A DNA stretch of 64,000 nucleotides. Origin: Pyrenochaeta sp. MPI-SDFR-AT-0127 (lineage: Eukaryota; Ascomycota; Dothideomycetes; Pleosporales; Cucurbitariaceae). Made by a program: the position numbers and the translations under genes. Under the pieces are notes generated by a model. The model saw nothing but the letters and a program-made list of their open reading frames with translations. It was not told the DNA's origin and ran no database searches. Location of the stretch: positions 124,001 through 188,000 of the forward strand of contig JAGTJM010000047.1 in assembly GCA_020747015.1 (NCBI GenBank), read 5' to 3'. This document shows, piece after piece, positions 54,605-64,000 of this stretch (the first letter of the stretch is position 1; each line of letters opens with the position of its first letter).

Positions 54605-55201
54605 TCAGGCATAGTACGCCGTGGTGGTTGCATTCGTCCTAGGAGCCGCACACGCAGGGCCAGGCGTAGGCGTAGCCACCGGTGGCACCGAGCTACTCGC
54701 ACTCGCCTTTGCACAAAACTGCTCTCGACTCTCCTCAGCATCCGGATTCGGCGGGCTCAACGGACATCCAGCATAGCACGTCAACGTCTCCGAATACGCA
54801 TTGCACATGCAAGCATTGTCCTCATTCCCTGAGCATTGCGAGAAGAGGCCCAAAAACCCATTCAAGCACTCTGCCTGGCACGGATCCACCGACGCAGCAC
54901 AGTACGCATCGAGCTGGTCCTGCACATCCGTCTTGTCGGGCGAATTGGGGCACACGTCGAAGCAGGCTAGCTTTTCCGTGTACACAGAGCACAGGCAACA
55001 GTAATCGACGGGTCCTGCGTTAGAGTTTGTGCACAAGTCGACTTGCGGCTGGTAGCTTGCGACGCAGGATTCGAGCTGCGTTTGCTGCGCGGGACAGGTG
55101 CTGTTTGATGGCACGGTTTCGCGGTGCTGGAGGGAAGGGAGAGCGGTGGCGAGGGAGAGTAGGGTGGTAGAGAGGAGTGCGAAGATGGTTGATGTACGCA
55201 T
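54605..55201 (-). CDS. Secreted Cys-rich protein with two repeated modules
   Basis: Single exon, 198 aa. A signal peptide spans about residues 1-20 (MRTSTIFALLSTTLLSLATA). The mature protein has two homologous Cys-rich modules, around residues 36-106 and 107-165. Each has a C-x2-6-C start, a CxC or CCxC core (CCLCSVYTEKLACFDVCP; CMCNAYSETLTCYAGCP), and a closing (Y/F)CA. A Ser/Pro-rich tail follows, and there is no GPI signal. NST near the start is a possible N-glycosylation site. No known enzyme family is recognised; a cell-wall or apoplastic role is likely. A TATA-like run lies about 85 bp upstream. Confidence 0.85.
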   Translation of the reverse strand: MRTSTIFALLSTTLLSLATALPSLQHRETVPSNSTCPAQQTQLESCVASYQPQVDLCTNSNAGPVDYCCLCSVYTEKLACFDVCPNSPDKTDVQDQLDAYCAASVDPCQAECLNGFLGLFSQCSGNEDNACMCNAYSETLTCYAGCPLSPPNPDAEESREQFCAKASASSSVPPVATPTPGPACAAPRTNATTTAYYA

Positions 55202-55283
55202 GATGATGGTGTATAGACTTTGGTATTTGAAGATGTTTGGCTGGACTGGAATCTGTCCTGCCGATCAGTCGCACATCATGGAC

Positions 55284-55292
55284 ATATATATA
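55284..55292 (-). promoter_or_regulatory. TATA-like element of the secreted Cys-rich protein gene
   Basis: An ATATATATA run 83-91 bp upstream of the start codon at 55201, well placed for a TATA box of a regulated gene. Confidence 0.5.
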
Positions 55293-56499
55293 CTCCCTCA
55301 ATCGAAAAAAAAAACACCAACGGTGATTATAGCATAGTGATACCCGTACATAGCGCCATCCGGCCATCGCTCTATCAATATCCGGGTGTAGCACAATGCT
55401 CAACCCTTTTATGAAGTCCGACATCAAAAAGCGATATACGATACTTCCTCATACGACATTTCTCCAAAGATTCAGCCTCCGCCCTAGATACGAATAGGTT
55501 TCTCTCGCGGCAGTCAATGCGAAAGAGACTCATGTAAGCTGTGCTCTCATCCTAATGGTAAGCCGCCCAAAACATTACTCGGGCAGAGAAAAAGGACAAT
55601 GTGACTGGATCGCTCGTCTATGAATTGGTAAAAGTGTACCAAAGAGTTCAATGGATTGCACAAAAATGTCACATGAATTGTGGCGAAGTGACTACGCCTA
55701 GTAAGATGAGGCGGGCCACGATACCCCACATCCAGCAAAATAAGGAAATGGGGGACAGGGTAGTGACAAGCTTACCAGTGTTTTACCACGACTTCAGCCA
55801 CATTCTTTTTATCCTTCAGGGATTAGCAATTGTAAGATTTTAAATCCTCGCCAAGACTGACTAGTGTTGAGCCGCATAGACAGCAAATCGTCGTTCGGCA
55901 ACCACCCCCAAAAAGTCCGGAGATCTGTATTTGGCGAATCACGGGCGGAAAATATAGGTTGCCGTGGCTGGACTTGGCGGTTACACAGTGAGTCGGTCCA
56001 GGTAAGGTGACCTGAGCTCCAGCTGAGACTCTCGTGCCCGTTGTTACAAGCGATATGCGCGACGAGCCGTTGTGAGGTTAAGAATACGCGGAATGCGAAC
56101 GCGAGAGGGGTCATGTGCGCGGAGTCCGAAAATGTGTATCAGAGCAATTGTCCTTCAATGTCTTGGTTGAATATTGCTAGTGCTTGCTTGTTTATCAATT
56201 CTTGGTTAGAAGAAAACAGGTATCCTCAATTCTAAGGATGGTGCTACTCGGATCCGATAATACTAGAGTCCTCTAAAGTTGCGCAGGCAAACACGCCACT
56301 TTGAGCGCAGCTGCAGGCTCATCCATTCATGTATGTACGTGGAATACGCTGCAGTGAAAGTCTGCAACACCGTAGCACATCTCTTCGCATCTGCTTTGAT
56401 CACTTGATCTGTGAAACAAAATAATATTCTTACGAGCAGCCTAGATATATTGATCTGTGCCTCTGTAGATAGATGCCCAGGTCGCTACATTTCTATCGC
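55293..56499. other. Intergenic region, no gene seen
   Basis: About 1.2 kb. Only short overlapping frames; nothing with support. Confidence 0.5.
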
Positions 56500-57720
56500 C
56501 TACGAACCAACATGACCGAGATACCGTGCCCATGACGGCGGGGTTACATATATACCTCCGGGCGAGTAGCCAAAATTTCGGAACACTATGAATAGAAGAT
56601 AGACACGAGCAGCTAGATAGAGAAGTGCACCGCAGTAAAGTACAAACAAGCAGATGTACCGAGAGAACATCTTCAGGTAGGTATCCAGGTTCCACCGATG
56701 GCTCTCGAGGCGTCTTCTTAGCATAAACATCAAGATTGACACAACTCCCACACAAGAGATCATTGTAAGACTACCCTCTGGACTTTTTTCACTCGCTCCT
56801 ATCCAGAAGTCCTGGCGCCCTAGTAGGATGGCAAACGGAATAGCATTCGCAGCTACCAGAGCCAATGCCATGCCTACCCATATCCATCTCTCTAGCCTTG
56901 GACGCCGTATGTCCTGTGTGTTGACTGAATAGGAGGGCGACGGAAGCTCTGCTAAGTCGAGTTCGAAAGCTTCATGTAGCTCTTGGGGCTTCTTGAGTCG
57001 CAGCAGGAACGTGATTGAGGCATACGCAATGTAGTTGATGGTAACCAGCTCGAGGACAGAAATGCGATAGCGCTGCGAACTGCGGACGGTCATGTTGGAG
57101 ACGAAGTAAATCACTTGCGATAGTGCTACTACCTTGTCTACAAAATCTCTTTTGGCTCGCAAGGATATCTGGGCGTCGCTGGGGAACTGGTCGTACTGTA
57201 TTACACGCGCATTCTGGAGCACGAAATGCGCAAAGTGCTCAGGCCTGTCAATATAGGGGATATCAATGCCGCCCATACGAATAAGGTGGGCCTGTCTGAG
57301 GGAGAATTCTTCCCAGCCGTCGACTTCTCTCGTGGTATGTTGTATCAGTTGGGCGATTGTATACTCTTCGACAGCTTTCAGGACGGCGTACTCTGGAAAG
57401 ACGAGAATTGTGAGAGCCTCGCAAAGTTTTCTCACAGTGGGTCCGAACAGGGGCATATTCCTGAATTGCTTTGGATCTGTCTTCTGTGCCTTGGCCCACG
57501 GCTTCCAGAAGAGGCTTTCATGTTGCCGCGAGGAGAATGGTCTGGTGTCTATATGAATGACTGACCATGCTGAAAAGCCCATGACTGTAAGACAACTCCA
57601 GATTATTCCAGCCGTTCCGCGACCACAGTTTGGTTCCTGTCGGAAGCCAACAAAATTATCTTCTGACCATGCTGTATCGGCGCACAGCGATGGTGAATAG
57701 AGCTTTGCGCAAGCGCTCAT
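56500..57720 (-). CDS. Uncharacterised fungal polytopic membrane protein
   Basis: Single exon, 406 aa. The N-terminus contains CGRGTAGIIWSCLTVMGFSAWSVIHI, close to the CxR.T..I.WSC..T...C.W...H signature of a widespread uncharacterised fungal membrane family. A soluble stretch of about 170 residues follows, then four more hydrophobic helices at roughly 230-250, 290-312, 325-345 and 365-390. The acidic linker and the Pro-rich NTQDIRRPRLERW segment before helix 3 are also typical. Role unknown. Divergent from elp3. Confidence 0.8.
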   Translation of the reverse strand: MSACAKLYSPSLCADTAWSEDNFVGFRQEPNCGRGTAGIIWSCLTVMGFSAWSVIHIDTRPFSSRQHESLFWKPWAKAQKTDPKQFRNMPLFGPTVRKLCEALTILVFPEYAVLKAVEEYTIAQLIQHTTREVDGWEEFSLRQAHLIRMGGIDIPYIDRPEHFAHFVLQNARVIQYDQFPSDAQISLRAKRDFVDKVVALSQVIYFVSNMTVRSSQRYRISVLELVTINYIAYASITFLLRLKKPQELHEAFELDLAELPSPSYSVNTQDIRRPRLERWIWVGMALALVAANAIPFAILLGRQDFWIGASEKSPEGSLTMISCVGVVSILMFMLRRRLESHRWNLDTYLKMFSRYICLFVLYCGALLYLAARVYLLFIVFRNFGYSPGGIYVTPPSWARYLGHVGS

Positions 57721-58567
57721 TGTGGGGGTTCAGAGAGCACAGCCTAAAGACAATGTTAGTGGCCAAATTGCCACAGCGCAAGTTCAATTGTACCGTAGTA
57801 CCATGTACTTGCCAGCACTGTACTCGAAGTATGCTTTCGTGTGGTTTCGAGGGTTATCAGGGAAATAACGGCTGACTCTTGTGGGGTTGATGGGGATTGG
57901 TTTTCAGCCCTTGCTCTCAGCCCAAAGTAAACACCTCATTCTGTCGCTTCTTACGCTGCGACTTATACCAATCGGCTTGCCCAAAAAGCTTCAGCTGCTG
58001 CTGCGAAATGCATCTCAGTAACCGAAGCAATTAGAGCCAGTCTACATAGCCACAGGAGAAGCTAACAAAGACCAGCAGTCAGGAGTGGATGCCGCTGAAC
58101 CATCCATCCGACAGCCAAACAGCTCGATGATCGGGGTGATTAGCGAGTGTCAGCTGAAGCAGCCCAAGCACTTCCTTGATCAACCGGCTTGACGCATAGC
58201 CACAAGGCTCAGTTGCCTTCCCCAATAGCTGAAGCATGCCACGAAGTGGCTCAATTTGTGGCGTGCAAGCCGTATCGCTATTGGCTCGAACGCCTACTTT
58301 CGGCAACGCGACCAAAGTTGTGATATGTTAGTAGCAGCATCTATTCTGGTCAAGATATTGATAGACAGTACTTCCAAAGTTTGCAATGGATAGGTGCTAA
58401 GCGCAGGAACGAGGGATGGCAAGTGTTTGGGAAGCGAGAGGCGCTAGTGTTATATCCGCTTAACACCGGTTGAAAATCCACCCCACCCGTGACTCTCCAC
58501 AATGAGCGCCTCTACTTGAAGATTCACGATCCACAGCCGCCAAAGTCCCATCTACGATTTACCCACG
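57721..58567. promoter_or_regulatory. Divergent promoter region upstream of elp3
   Basis: 847 bp between divergent starts. A 78-codon minus-strand frame at 58079-58315 has no features. No motif is assigned. Confidence 0.4.
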
Positions 58568-60357
58568 ATGGCGACAGTTACAGTCACAGAGACGCAACAC
58601 AAAAGGAGGCTACCGAAGAATGTCAAGTTGCCTCCCGAGAACGAGCGCTACATGCGCGCATGTGCAGATATTGCCTCTGCACTTATTCAGGATTATGAAG
58701 GCCAGGCAGATGGCTCAAAGCCCAAGAAAGATTTGAATTTGAATAGCCTGAGAGGCCAAATTGCAAAAAAGCATTACTTGAAGAGCCAGCCACCACTCAC
58801 AGCCATTATTGCGGCTGTACCTGAGCATTACAAGAAATATATCTTGCCGAAGTTGATTGCGAAGCCGATCCGTAAGTTACCTAATCCGGGAAGATAAAAT
58901 TCGAGTTGCATCTACTAAGGCGTATTGAAGGGACATCATCAGGTATTGCAGTAGTAGCAGTGATGTGCAAGCCGCATCGCTGCCCCCACATTTCTTACAC
59001 CGGAAACATCTGCGTCTACTGCCCTGGTGGCCCAGACTCAGACTTTGAGTACTCAACACAATCCTACACAGGATATGAACCGACATCTATGCGCGCCATC
59101 AGAGCGCGGTATGACCCGTATGAGCAGGCTCGTGGTCGTGTTGACCAGATCAAATCGCTTGGCCACAGCGTTGACAAAGTTGAATACATCATCATGGGCG
59201 GTACTTTCATGTCGCTACCAGAGAGTTACAGGGATGAGTTCATAAGTGAATTGCATAATGCGCTTTCTGGATATCAGACAAAGGACGTGGATGAGGCGGT
59301 CGCCGCGGGTGAGATGAGCAATATCAAATGCGTCGGAATCACGATCGAGACACGGCCAGACTACTGTCTGGATCAACATTTGTCATCAATGTTACGGTAC
59401 GGCTGTACACGCCTCGAAATTGGAGTACAGTCGCTCTATGAGGATGTGGCCCGAGACACTAATCGTGGGCACACCGTCGCCGCTGTGGCAAAGACTTTCT
59501 GTCTCTCCAAAGATGCCGGATTCAAAGTGGTATCGCATATGATGCCCGATCTACCCAACGTAGGTATGGAGCGAGACCTCGATCAGTTTGTCGAGTACTT
59601 CTCAAATCCTGACTTTCGGACCGATGGACTGAAGATCTATCCAACACTTGTCATCCGCGGAACTGGACTCTATGAACTCTGGCGGACAGGCCGCTACAAG
59701 AACTACACACCCAATGCGCTCATTGATATTGTTGCTCGCATTCTTGCACTAGTACCGCCATGGACGCGAATTTATCGTGTGCAGCGTGATATTCCTATGC
59801 CGCTCGTCACCTCTGGTGTTGAGAATGGAAATCTAAGAGAACTGGCGTTGGCCAGAATGAAAGACTTTGGCACAACATGTCGCGACGTGCGAACACGAGA
59901 GGTTGGCATCAATGAAGTCAAGCACAAGATTCGTCCTGATCAAGTTGAGCTTGTCAGACGAGACTACACAGCCAACGGAGGCTGGGAGACCTTCCTTGCA
60001 TATGAAGATCCGAAGCAGGATATCCTCATTGCTCTACTTCGCCTACGCCAATGCTCAAAGGAACATACGTTCAGGCCTGAGCTTACAGGGCAGCCATCGT
60101 CGCTAGTGCGTGAATTACACGTCTACGGATCTGCTGTGCCAGTACATGCCAGAGATCCAAAGAAGTTCCAACATCAAGGCTACGGCACGCTCCTGATGGA
60201 GGAGGCTGAGCGGATAGCGAGAGAAGAGCATGGAAGCAGTAAGATCAGTGTCATTTCAGGAGTTGGTGTGCGCAGCTACTATGGCAAGCTGGGGTACTGG
60301 CTTGATGGGCCATATATGAGCAAGACGCTTGAGCCTGAGTGGGAGAGGGAGTGGTAG
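58568..60357 (+). CDS. elp3: Elongator complex catalytic subunit ELP3 (tRNA uridine(34) acetyltransferase)
   Basis: join(58568..58871, 58931..60357), 576 aa. ELP3 joins a radical-SAM domain and a GNAT acetyltransferase domain and makes the cm5U-type modification at tRNA wobble uridines. The N-terminus (YMRACADIASALI) is typical. The Cys cluster C-x4-C-x9-C-x2-C lies at residues 114, 119, 129 and 132 (CKPHRCPHISYTGNICVYC). YIIMGGTFMSLP and GITIETRPDYC follow, then LEIGVQS. The GNAT part at the C-terminus has HQGYGTLLMEEAE and ISGVGVRSYYGKLGY. The 59-nt intron ends with an AAG acceptor, needed to rebuild PIRTSSGIAVVAV; the branch is TACTAA-like. Confidence 0.97.
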
Positions 60358-60688
60358 CTACGAGATCTGTTAAAGTACGTTTACGAAAATGCATAGCTGG
60401 CGTTATGATGATAGATGTATATCACGAAAAAGCCCACGGCTAGACGCAGCTTACACAAATGCCGTGTATTGCGCTAAATATAGTATATTCTTCTTGCAAG
60501 CCAAACCTGTTCCCATAACCTGAACGCCATATGCTATAGTCTGCATGACGCAGATGTTCTCTTGGTCTTCTACAACCGCAACTACTCTACAAAGGCTGCG
60601 CTCGGCAGACCCGCGCATTATACGCTTTGACCAAGACACTGCCTTGATCTTGTATTATGTTCCTGATGTGTGATTCTGTCATTTGTGA
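60358..60688. other. Convergent 3' intergenic region
   Basis: 331 bp between the stops of elp3 and the V-ATPase subunit gene; nothing else seen. Confidence 0.5.
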
Positions 60689-61176
60689 TCATGACAGGCT
60701 TATCGCACCGCGTCGGCTTTCGCGCATGTGCAGGAAGGCTTGCAGCCCGCAGAAAACAAAGAAGCCCTGTAGAACGATCAGTAAACTCGACGCACTACAC
60801 TTCTCGATAATTCTTACAATGTATATGAACACGGCGCCGAAGACTGCGCCAGCGACTGCGCCGCCATCCTTAGGGTCTTCTTCTGAGCCCATCACTACGT
60901 TGCTGTTTGACTATAGATGACGCATTAGCTTTTGTTCATTTTGATCACTCTCGAGTGTTCGTTAAACAGGAACAAGTGTCGTAAGATGATGCCGGGACGG
61001 TAGCGTAGGTGCTTGTAGACGTACTTTGAATAACGCTCCGATGGTGGAGAGGATGACGATGGCGAACACGGACAGGACAATGCTATATCTCCGTCAGTTT
61101 CGATCTTTCTCCAAATGCAAGCGCCTTCTGTGTACCATGTCCACGCATTCATGGCAGAAACGACCGGCTTCACCAT
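60689..61176 (-). CDS. V-type proton ATPase V0 subunit f (RNase-kappa-like small membrane protein), four exons
   Basis: complement(join(60689..60766, 60818..60910, 61025..61082, 61136..61176)), 89 aa. It is close in size and layout to the small yeast V0 subunit f. Exon 1 gives MVKPVVSAMNAWTC, exon 2 the first membrane helix (IVLSVFAIVILSTIGALFK), exon 3 SNSNVVMGSEEDPKDG and the start of helix 2, and exon 4 GFFVFCGLQAFLHMR with a short tail. The EDPxDG loop between two helices is the best signature. All four exons keep frame with good GT..AG ends and a CTGAC branch in intron 1. It sits in the membrane sector of the vacuolar proton pump. Because each exon is short, the gene is invisible to a simple ORF search. 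Confidence 0.87.
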
Positions 61177-62653
61177 GGTGGGCGAGTTGTAGATCGGAAT
61201 CGCTCGGAGGCGGGTAGCTTATCGCAGACGGCGCTTCGGTCGCAGATTGAATAGATAGCTTTCCAGTAAGCTCGAGATCGAGGTCGAGGGGGGCGCCCAG
61301 AAGAGAGATTCGGTATCGGGACGTGGGCGCAATCGAGGATGGTGGCAGTGTTGAAGGTTGATGAGCTGCCTGAGTCTCGAATCGTCATGTCTTCCCGCTC
61401 TGGCTTGGCCGTCACTTGGTCCGTGCGTTGGTTGACGGTTGACGCAAGCGCGTCTCAACGTGTGATCATCCGCATGACAACACACTCAAACGCATTCTAC
61501 AAGTCAGACTATAAGCCCATTAACAGTAATCAGATTGTTGAACAAATGTGAACACCCAATCAGTGTATACCACTACCACAATCGGAATAGAGGAGAAGTT
61601 CGTTTGGTGTGCTTCAGCCTTTCAATCTCGCATACCCTGATGTCAAGGTTAAGAATAAGACTGGTATCCGGCTTTACGTAGTTGAGATCATAAGATTCGA
61701 TACTTCTTTTCACTATGATATGTCTCTGCTATCCTGTGCTTGTGTATGGATGAATGAGAGGCTATCCGAGACTAATCCGCATAGCATCTTTACTTGATAT
61801 CGTTCCTGAATCTCAATTTCCCATCAAGCAGACCTTTCTGCTTCTACGATCTTTCGGCCTACATTCGTCTCAAGGTGGATTGAGATATACAGGAGTGGCA
61901 CTTACGATCAACACTGTCAAAGTATGACATGTTCTGGGCCGAGACTGCGATTAAGAGGTTCAGCACTTTGGGAAATGCTACCCCTGAGGGCAGCAGGCTT
62001 CGACGTACAAACATCCAATTATTCTGTAAGCCATAAAAAAACTTGTCTTTACTAGATGAGGTCAGTGGCGGCAGGCTTACATGTTTTTTTTTTCAACCCC
62101 TACGTATGATCTTCGTACGGCAAGCATGATATACTTTCTTGAGTCATATAGAGGAAAAGTTAGTTAGCCAGCATCTTGTTCCCATTTGTTTTTGCGGCAC
62201 AAAATGTCGCAGAGCGCCAGCTGGAGATCTCGAAGCGATTCTCGTCAATAAATAGATGTGAGATCAAAATATAGAGTGGAAGCTGCCCTTCAAGCTGCAA
62301 ATCGCAGAGAGTTAAATATCATACTCTGTCTTGGGAAGAGAGAATCGTCGCAGCTTCATTGCTGCTTCTACCGACAAAATCTGTGTCTCCAAGCGAAGAG
62401 ATAGCCATATACTCAGGCCAATGATGCGCCTACGGACTTCTTGATCCGTAATGTGCAACCCGAAGACAGCTTCCGTAGTGCATCTAAGTCAAGTAACAGC
62501 CATCACCATAGTTCGTCTTCCGGGAATGACTCGCTTAGAGAGCAAATAAATTTGATCGCACTCTTGCGCCGTAACATGACTTTTTTTGTTAAATCTACGC
62601 CGTTTTACCATCTCCACCCTGCTAATTTTAAGGAAAGTGAGTTCGGCCCGGTC
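61177..62653. other. Intergenic region, no gene seen
   Basis: About 1.5 kb. Overlapping short frames at 61170-61485 precede the V-ATPase gene and are probably its leader and promoter. The rest is AT-richer, with poly-T runs around 62085, and contains nothing I can support. Confidence 0.5.
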
Positions 62654-63409
62654 TTAGTCTCCTGCTCTTCTCCAAAAGTCACTATCATAGTCAACATCGT
62701 ACTCATTGTGACCGTAGTCGCTGTCGTCGTAGTTGTCATCATAATAAAGACCATCAAAATCACCATCACTAAAAGATGGATCAGAGCTGACATCCTCCGT
62801 ACGTGCTATTGTGTTGAGCTTCCACCCATGGCTCTTCATTGATCTTCTCATTTCATCATTGGAGCTATCCTCGTACACATCGACAATGACCTCCCGTAGA
62901 GTCGTAATGGCCCTGAAGTGAGAGTTCACTAGTGCAATTACTTCGGCTGTGATTTTAGCGTTGTCGAGCGTACTAAGTCGGCGTTCCATTGCGTGTATAC
63001 TATGCGGGGACATCGTAATCGAGCCCAAGTTGCTACAGTCGCTCTGTATCTTCGCAAGCGCATCAGTGCTTTCGCTATAGAGCATTACAGCATCTAGTAC
63101 TAGATACTCGAAGGCGGGAAAGTCGATGTAGATGTGCTGAATGTAGCGCGCATTGTTCCGACCAATCCGCTCGATGAATGAAACTACCTCCTCCGATGTA
63201 CAAATGCTAATATTGAAGCAATTCTGTGCGTACATGAGTGAGCTAGCTTCGCGGTATATTGTCTTGTTCACAAGAAGGAGCTCCGGAGTCAGATTTTGGA
63301 GTCGCTCAAATTTGGAGTACCGAAATTCTATGGGTTCTTGGAGAACTAAAAGTCGCTCATATATGTTGTTACGAATCTCACTGGGGAGACTGAGGAAGTT
63401 TGTCGGCAT
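62654..63409 (-). CDS. 2EXR / F-box-like domain protein
   Basis: Single exon, 251 aa. It begins MPTNFLSLPSEIRNNIYERLL, the typical start of fungal 2EXR or F-box-like proteins. The region PELLLVNKTIYREASSLMYAQNCF follows, completing that signature. The middle is helical. The last 50 residues are strongly acidic, rich in Asp and Tyr. These proteins are very numerous in filamentous ascomycetes and almost none has a known role; a link to SCF ubiquitin ligases is possible but unproven. Confidence 0.85.
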   Translation of the reverse strand: MPTNFLSLPSEIRNNIYERLLVLQEPIEFRYSKFERLQNLTPELLLVNKTIYREASSLMYAQNCFNISICTSEEVVSFIERIGRNNARYIQHIYIDFPAFEYLVLDAVMLYSESTDALAKIQSDCSNLGSITMSPHSIHAMERRLSTLDNAKITAEVIALVNSHFRAITTLREVIVDVYEDSSNDEMRRSMKSHGWKLNTIARTEDVSSDPSFSDGDFDGLYYDDNYDDSDYGHNEYDVDYDSDFWRRAGD

Positions 63410-64000
63410 ATCAGCAGTCTCGGGACGGTGGTGCTCTGTTCGCTATGAGGTTCAATCAATATATCTTCCCAGTTGGTGCTTTACAGATTTAATTTTGTGA
63501 TTATAGCATAAACTTACAAAACTTATTTATTGTGCTGCTAAATTTGTATGAGAAAGACGATGATGGCTCTCATCTGGAGAGCTGATGATCTGTTATGTGA
63601 TTTAAAGAATGCAGTTTCAAAGGAATGAGACACAAGAACGAGCTTAGTGCATTCCGCTGCACATCTTGACCAGCCAGTTAGCAAGGCGAGCCCAACCCGA
63701 ATTCTGGCTAATCAACATGTAAAGAACTTTGGTGTGAGCAAAACCCGCTCGGAGAGCGTTATAAGAATAGAATCAAGTGCAACCGTCTTTGCTCATGTCT
63801 GAACACTCGTCTAGAATCAGCTACTTGCCGGCTTTCTATAGGCACGAAAAAGTCAAACTTGATTTAACGATTGCACTGAACACCAAATTTTTCTGCCTGG
63901 GGTTTATATTGCACGTTTGAACAGGACTGAATACACTCAGGGGTTGACTGGACGCATCGGAAGCGGAATTTCACCAAGGTGATCTCGACTTCTTAGATCT
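63410..64000. other. Right-edge intergenic sequence
   Basis: About 590 bp with no supportable gene; it should contain the promoter of the 2EXR-type gene. Confidence 0.5.

Noticed and set aside
1..64000. CRISPR array, rRNA genes, integrative element ends or an intact transposon
   Set aside because: No regularly spaced direct repeats, no rRNA-like sequence, and no recognisable transposase, reverse transcriptase or long terminal repeats were found.

Overview
The window comes from a filamentous ascomycete nuclear genome, most likely a Dothideomycete such as a Pleosporales relative (class is my inference). Genes are compact. They carry short introns, mostly 47-80 nt, with GT..AG ends and CTAAC/CTGAC-type branch sites. 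The gene set is typically fungal: MMM1, a Zn2Cys6 regulator, HET and SLATT_fungal proteins, GPI-anchored and Cys-rich secreted proteins. Exons were joined by hand from splice signals, reading-frame continuity and family conservation; there is no transcript evidence. Several coordinates therefore differ from the longest open frames, some of which begin at non-ATG codons.

Left block (1-23.9 kb), mostly conserved cell biology. It holds a partial multi-pass membrane protein cut by the left edge, a three-exon short-chain dehydrogenase, MMM1 (ER-mitochondria tether), and a DDT/WHIM-like chromatin protein head to head with an APH-fold kinase-like protein. It continues with an endophilin-like BAR protein, a Zn2Cys6 transcription factor, VPS45 (vesicle fusion), an NAD(P)-dependent epimerase, and a copper amine oxidase convergent with the epimerase.

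Middle block (about 24-47 kb) looks like an accessory island, with long gene-poor and AT-rich stretches. A HET-domain gene lies head to head with a SLATT_fungal two-TM gene. These are followed by an amidohydrolase, a DUF3431 type II membrane protein whose model needs a GC-AG intron, and a Cys-rich single-TM surface protein. Then come a small secreted pro-protein with a Kex2 site and a bifunctional-looking fusion of a fumarylacetoacetate-hydrolase fold with an alpha/beta-hydrolase. About 5 kb of mostly empty, partly AT-rich DNA follows, ending in an intron-containing tRNA-Gly(GCC).

Right block (47-64 kb) returns to conserved genes: a T5orf172-domain protein, a GPI-anchored Cys-rich protein, ORC2 (replication origin recognition), ATG101 (autophagy initiation), a two-module Cys-rich secreted protein, a polytopic membrane protein, ELP3 (tRNA wobble-uridine modification), a tiny four-exon V-ATPase V0 subunit f, and a 2EXR/F-box-like protein at the edge.

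There is no operon logic here. Functional links are limited to shared bidirectional promoters and the HET/SLATT pair. The most interesting candidates are that divergent pair as a possible conflict or allorecognition module, and the FAH-alpha/beta-hydrolase fusion enzyme.
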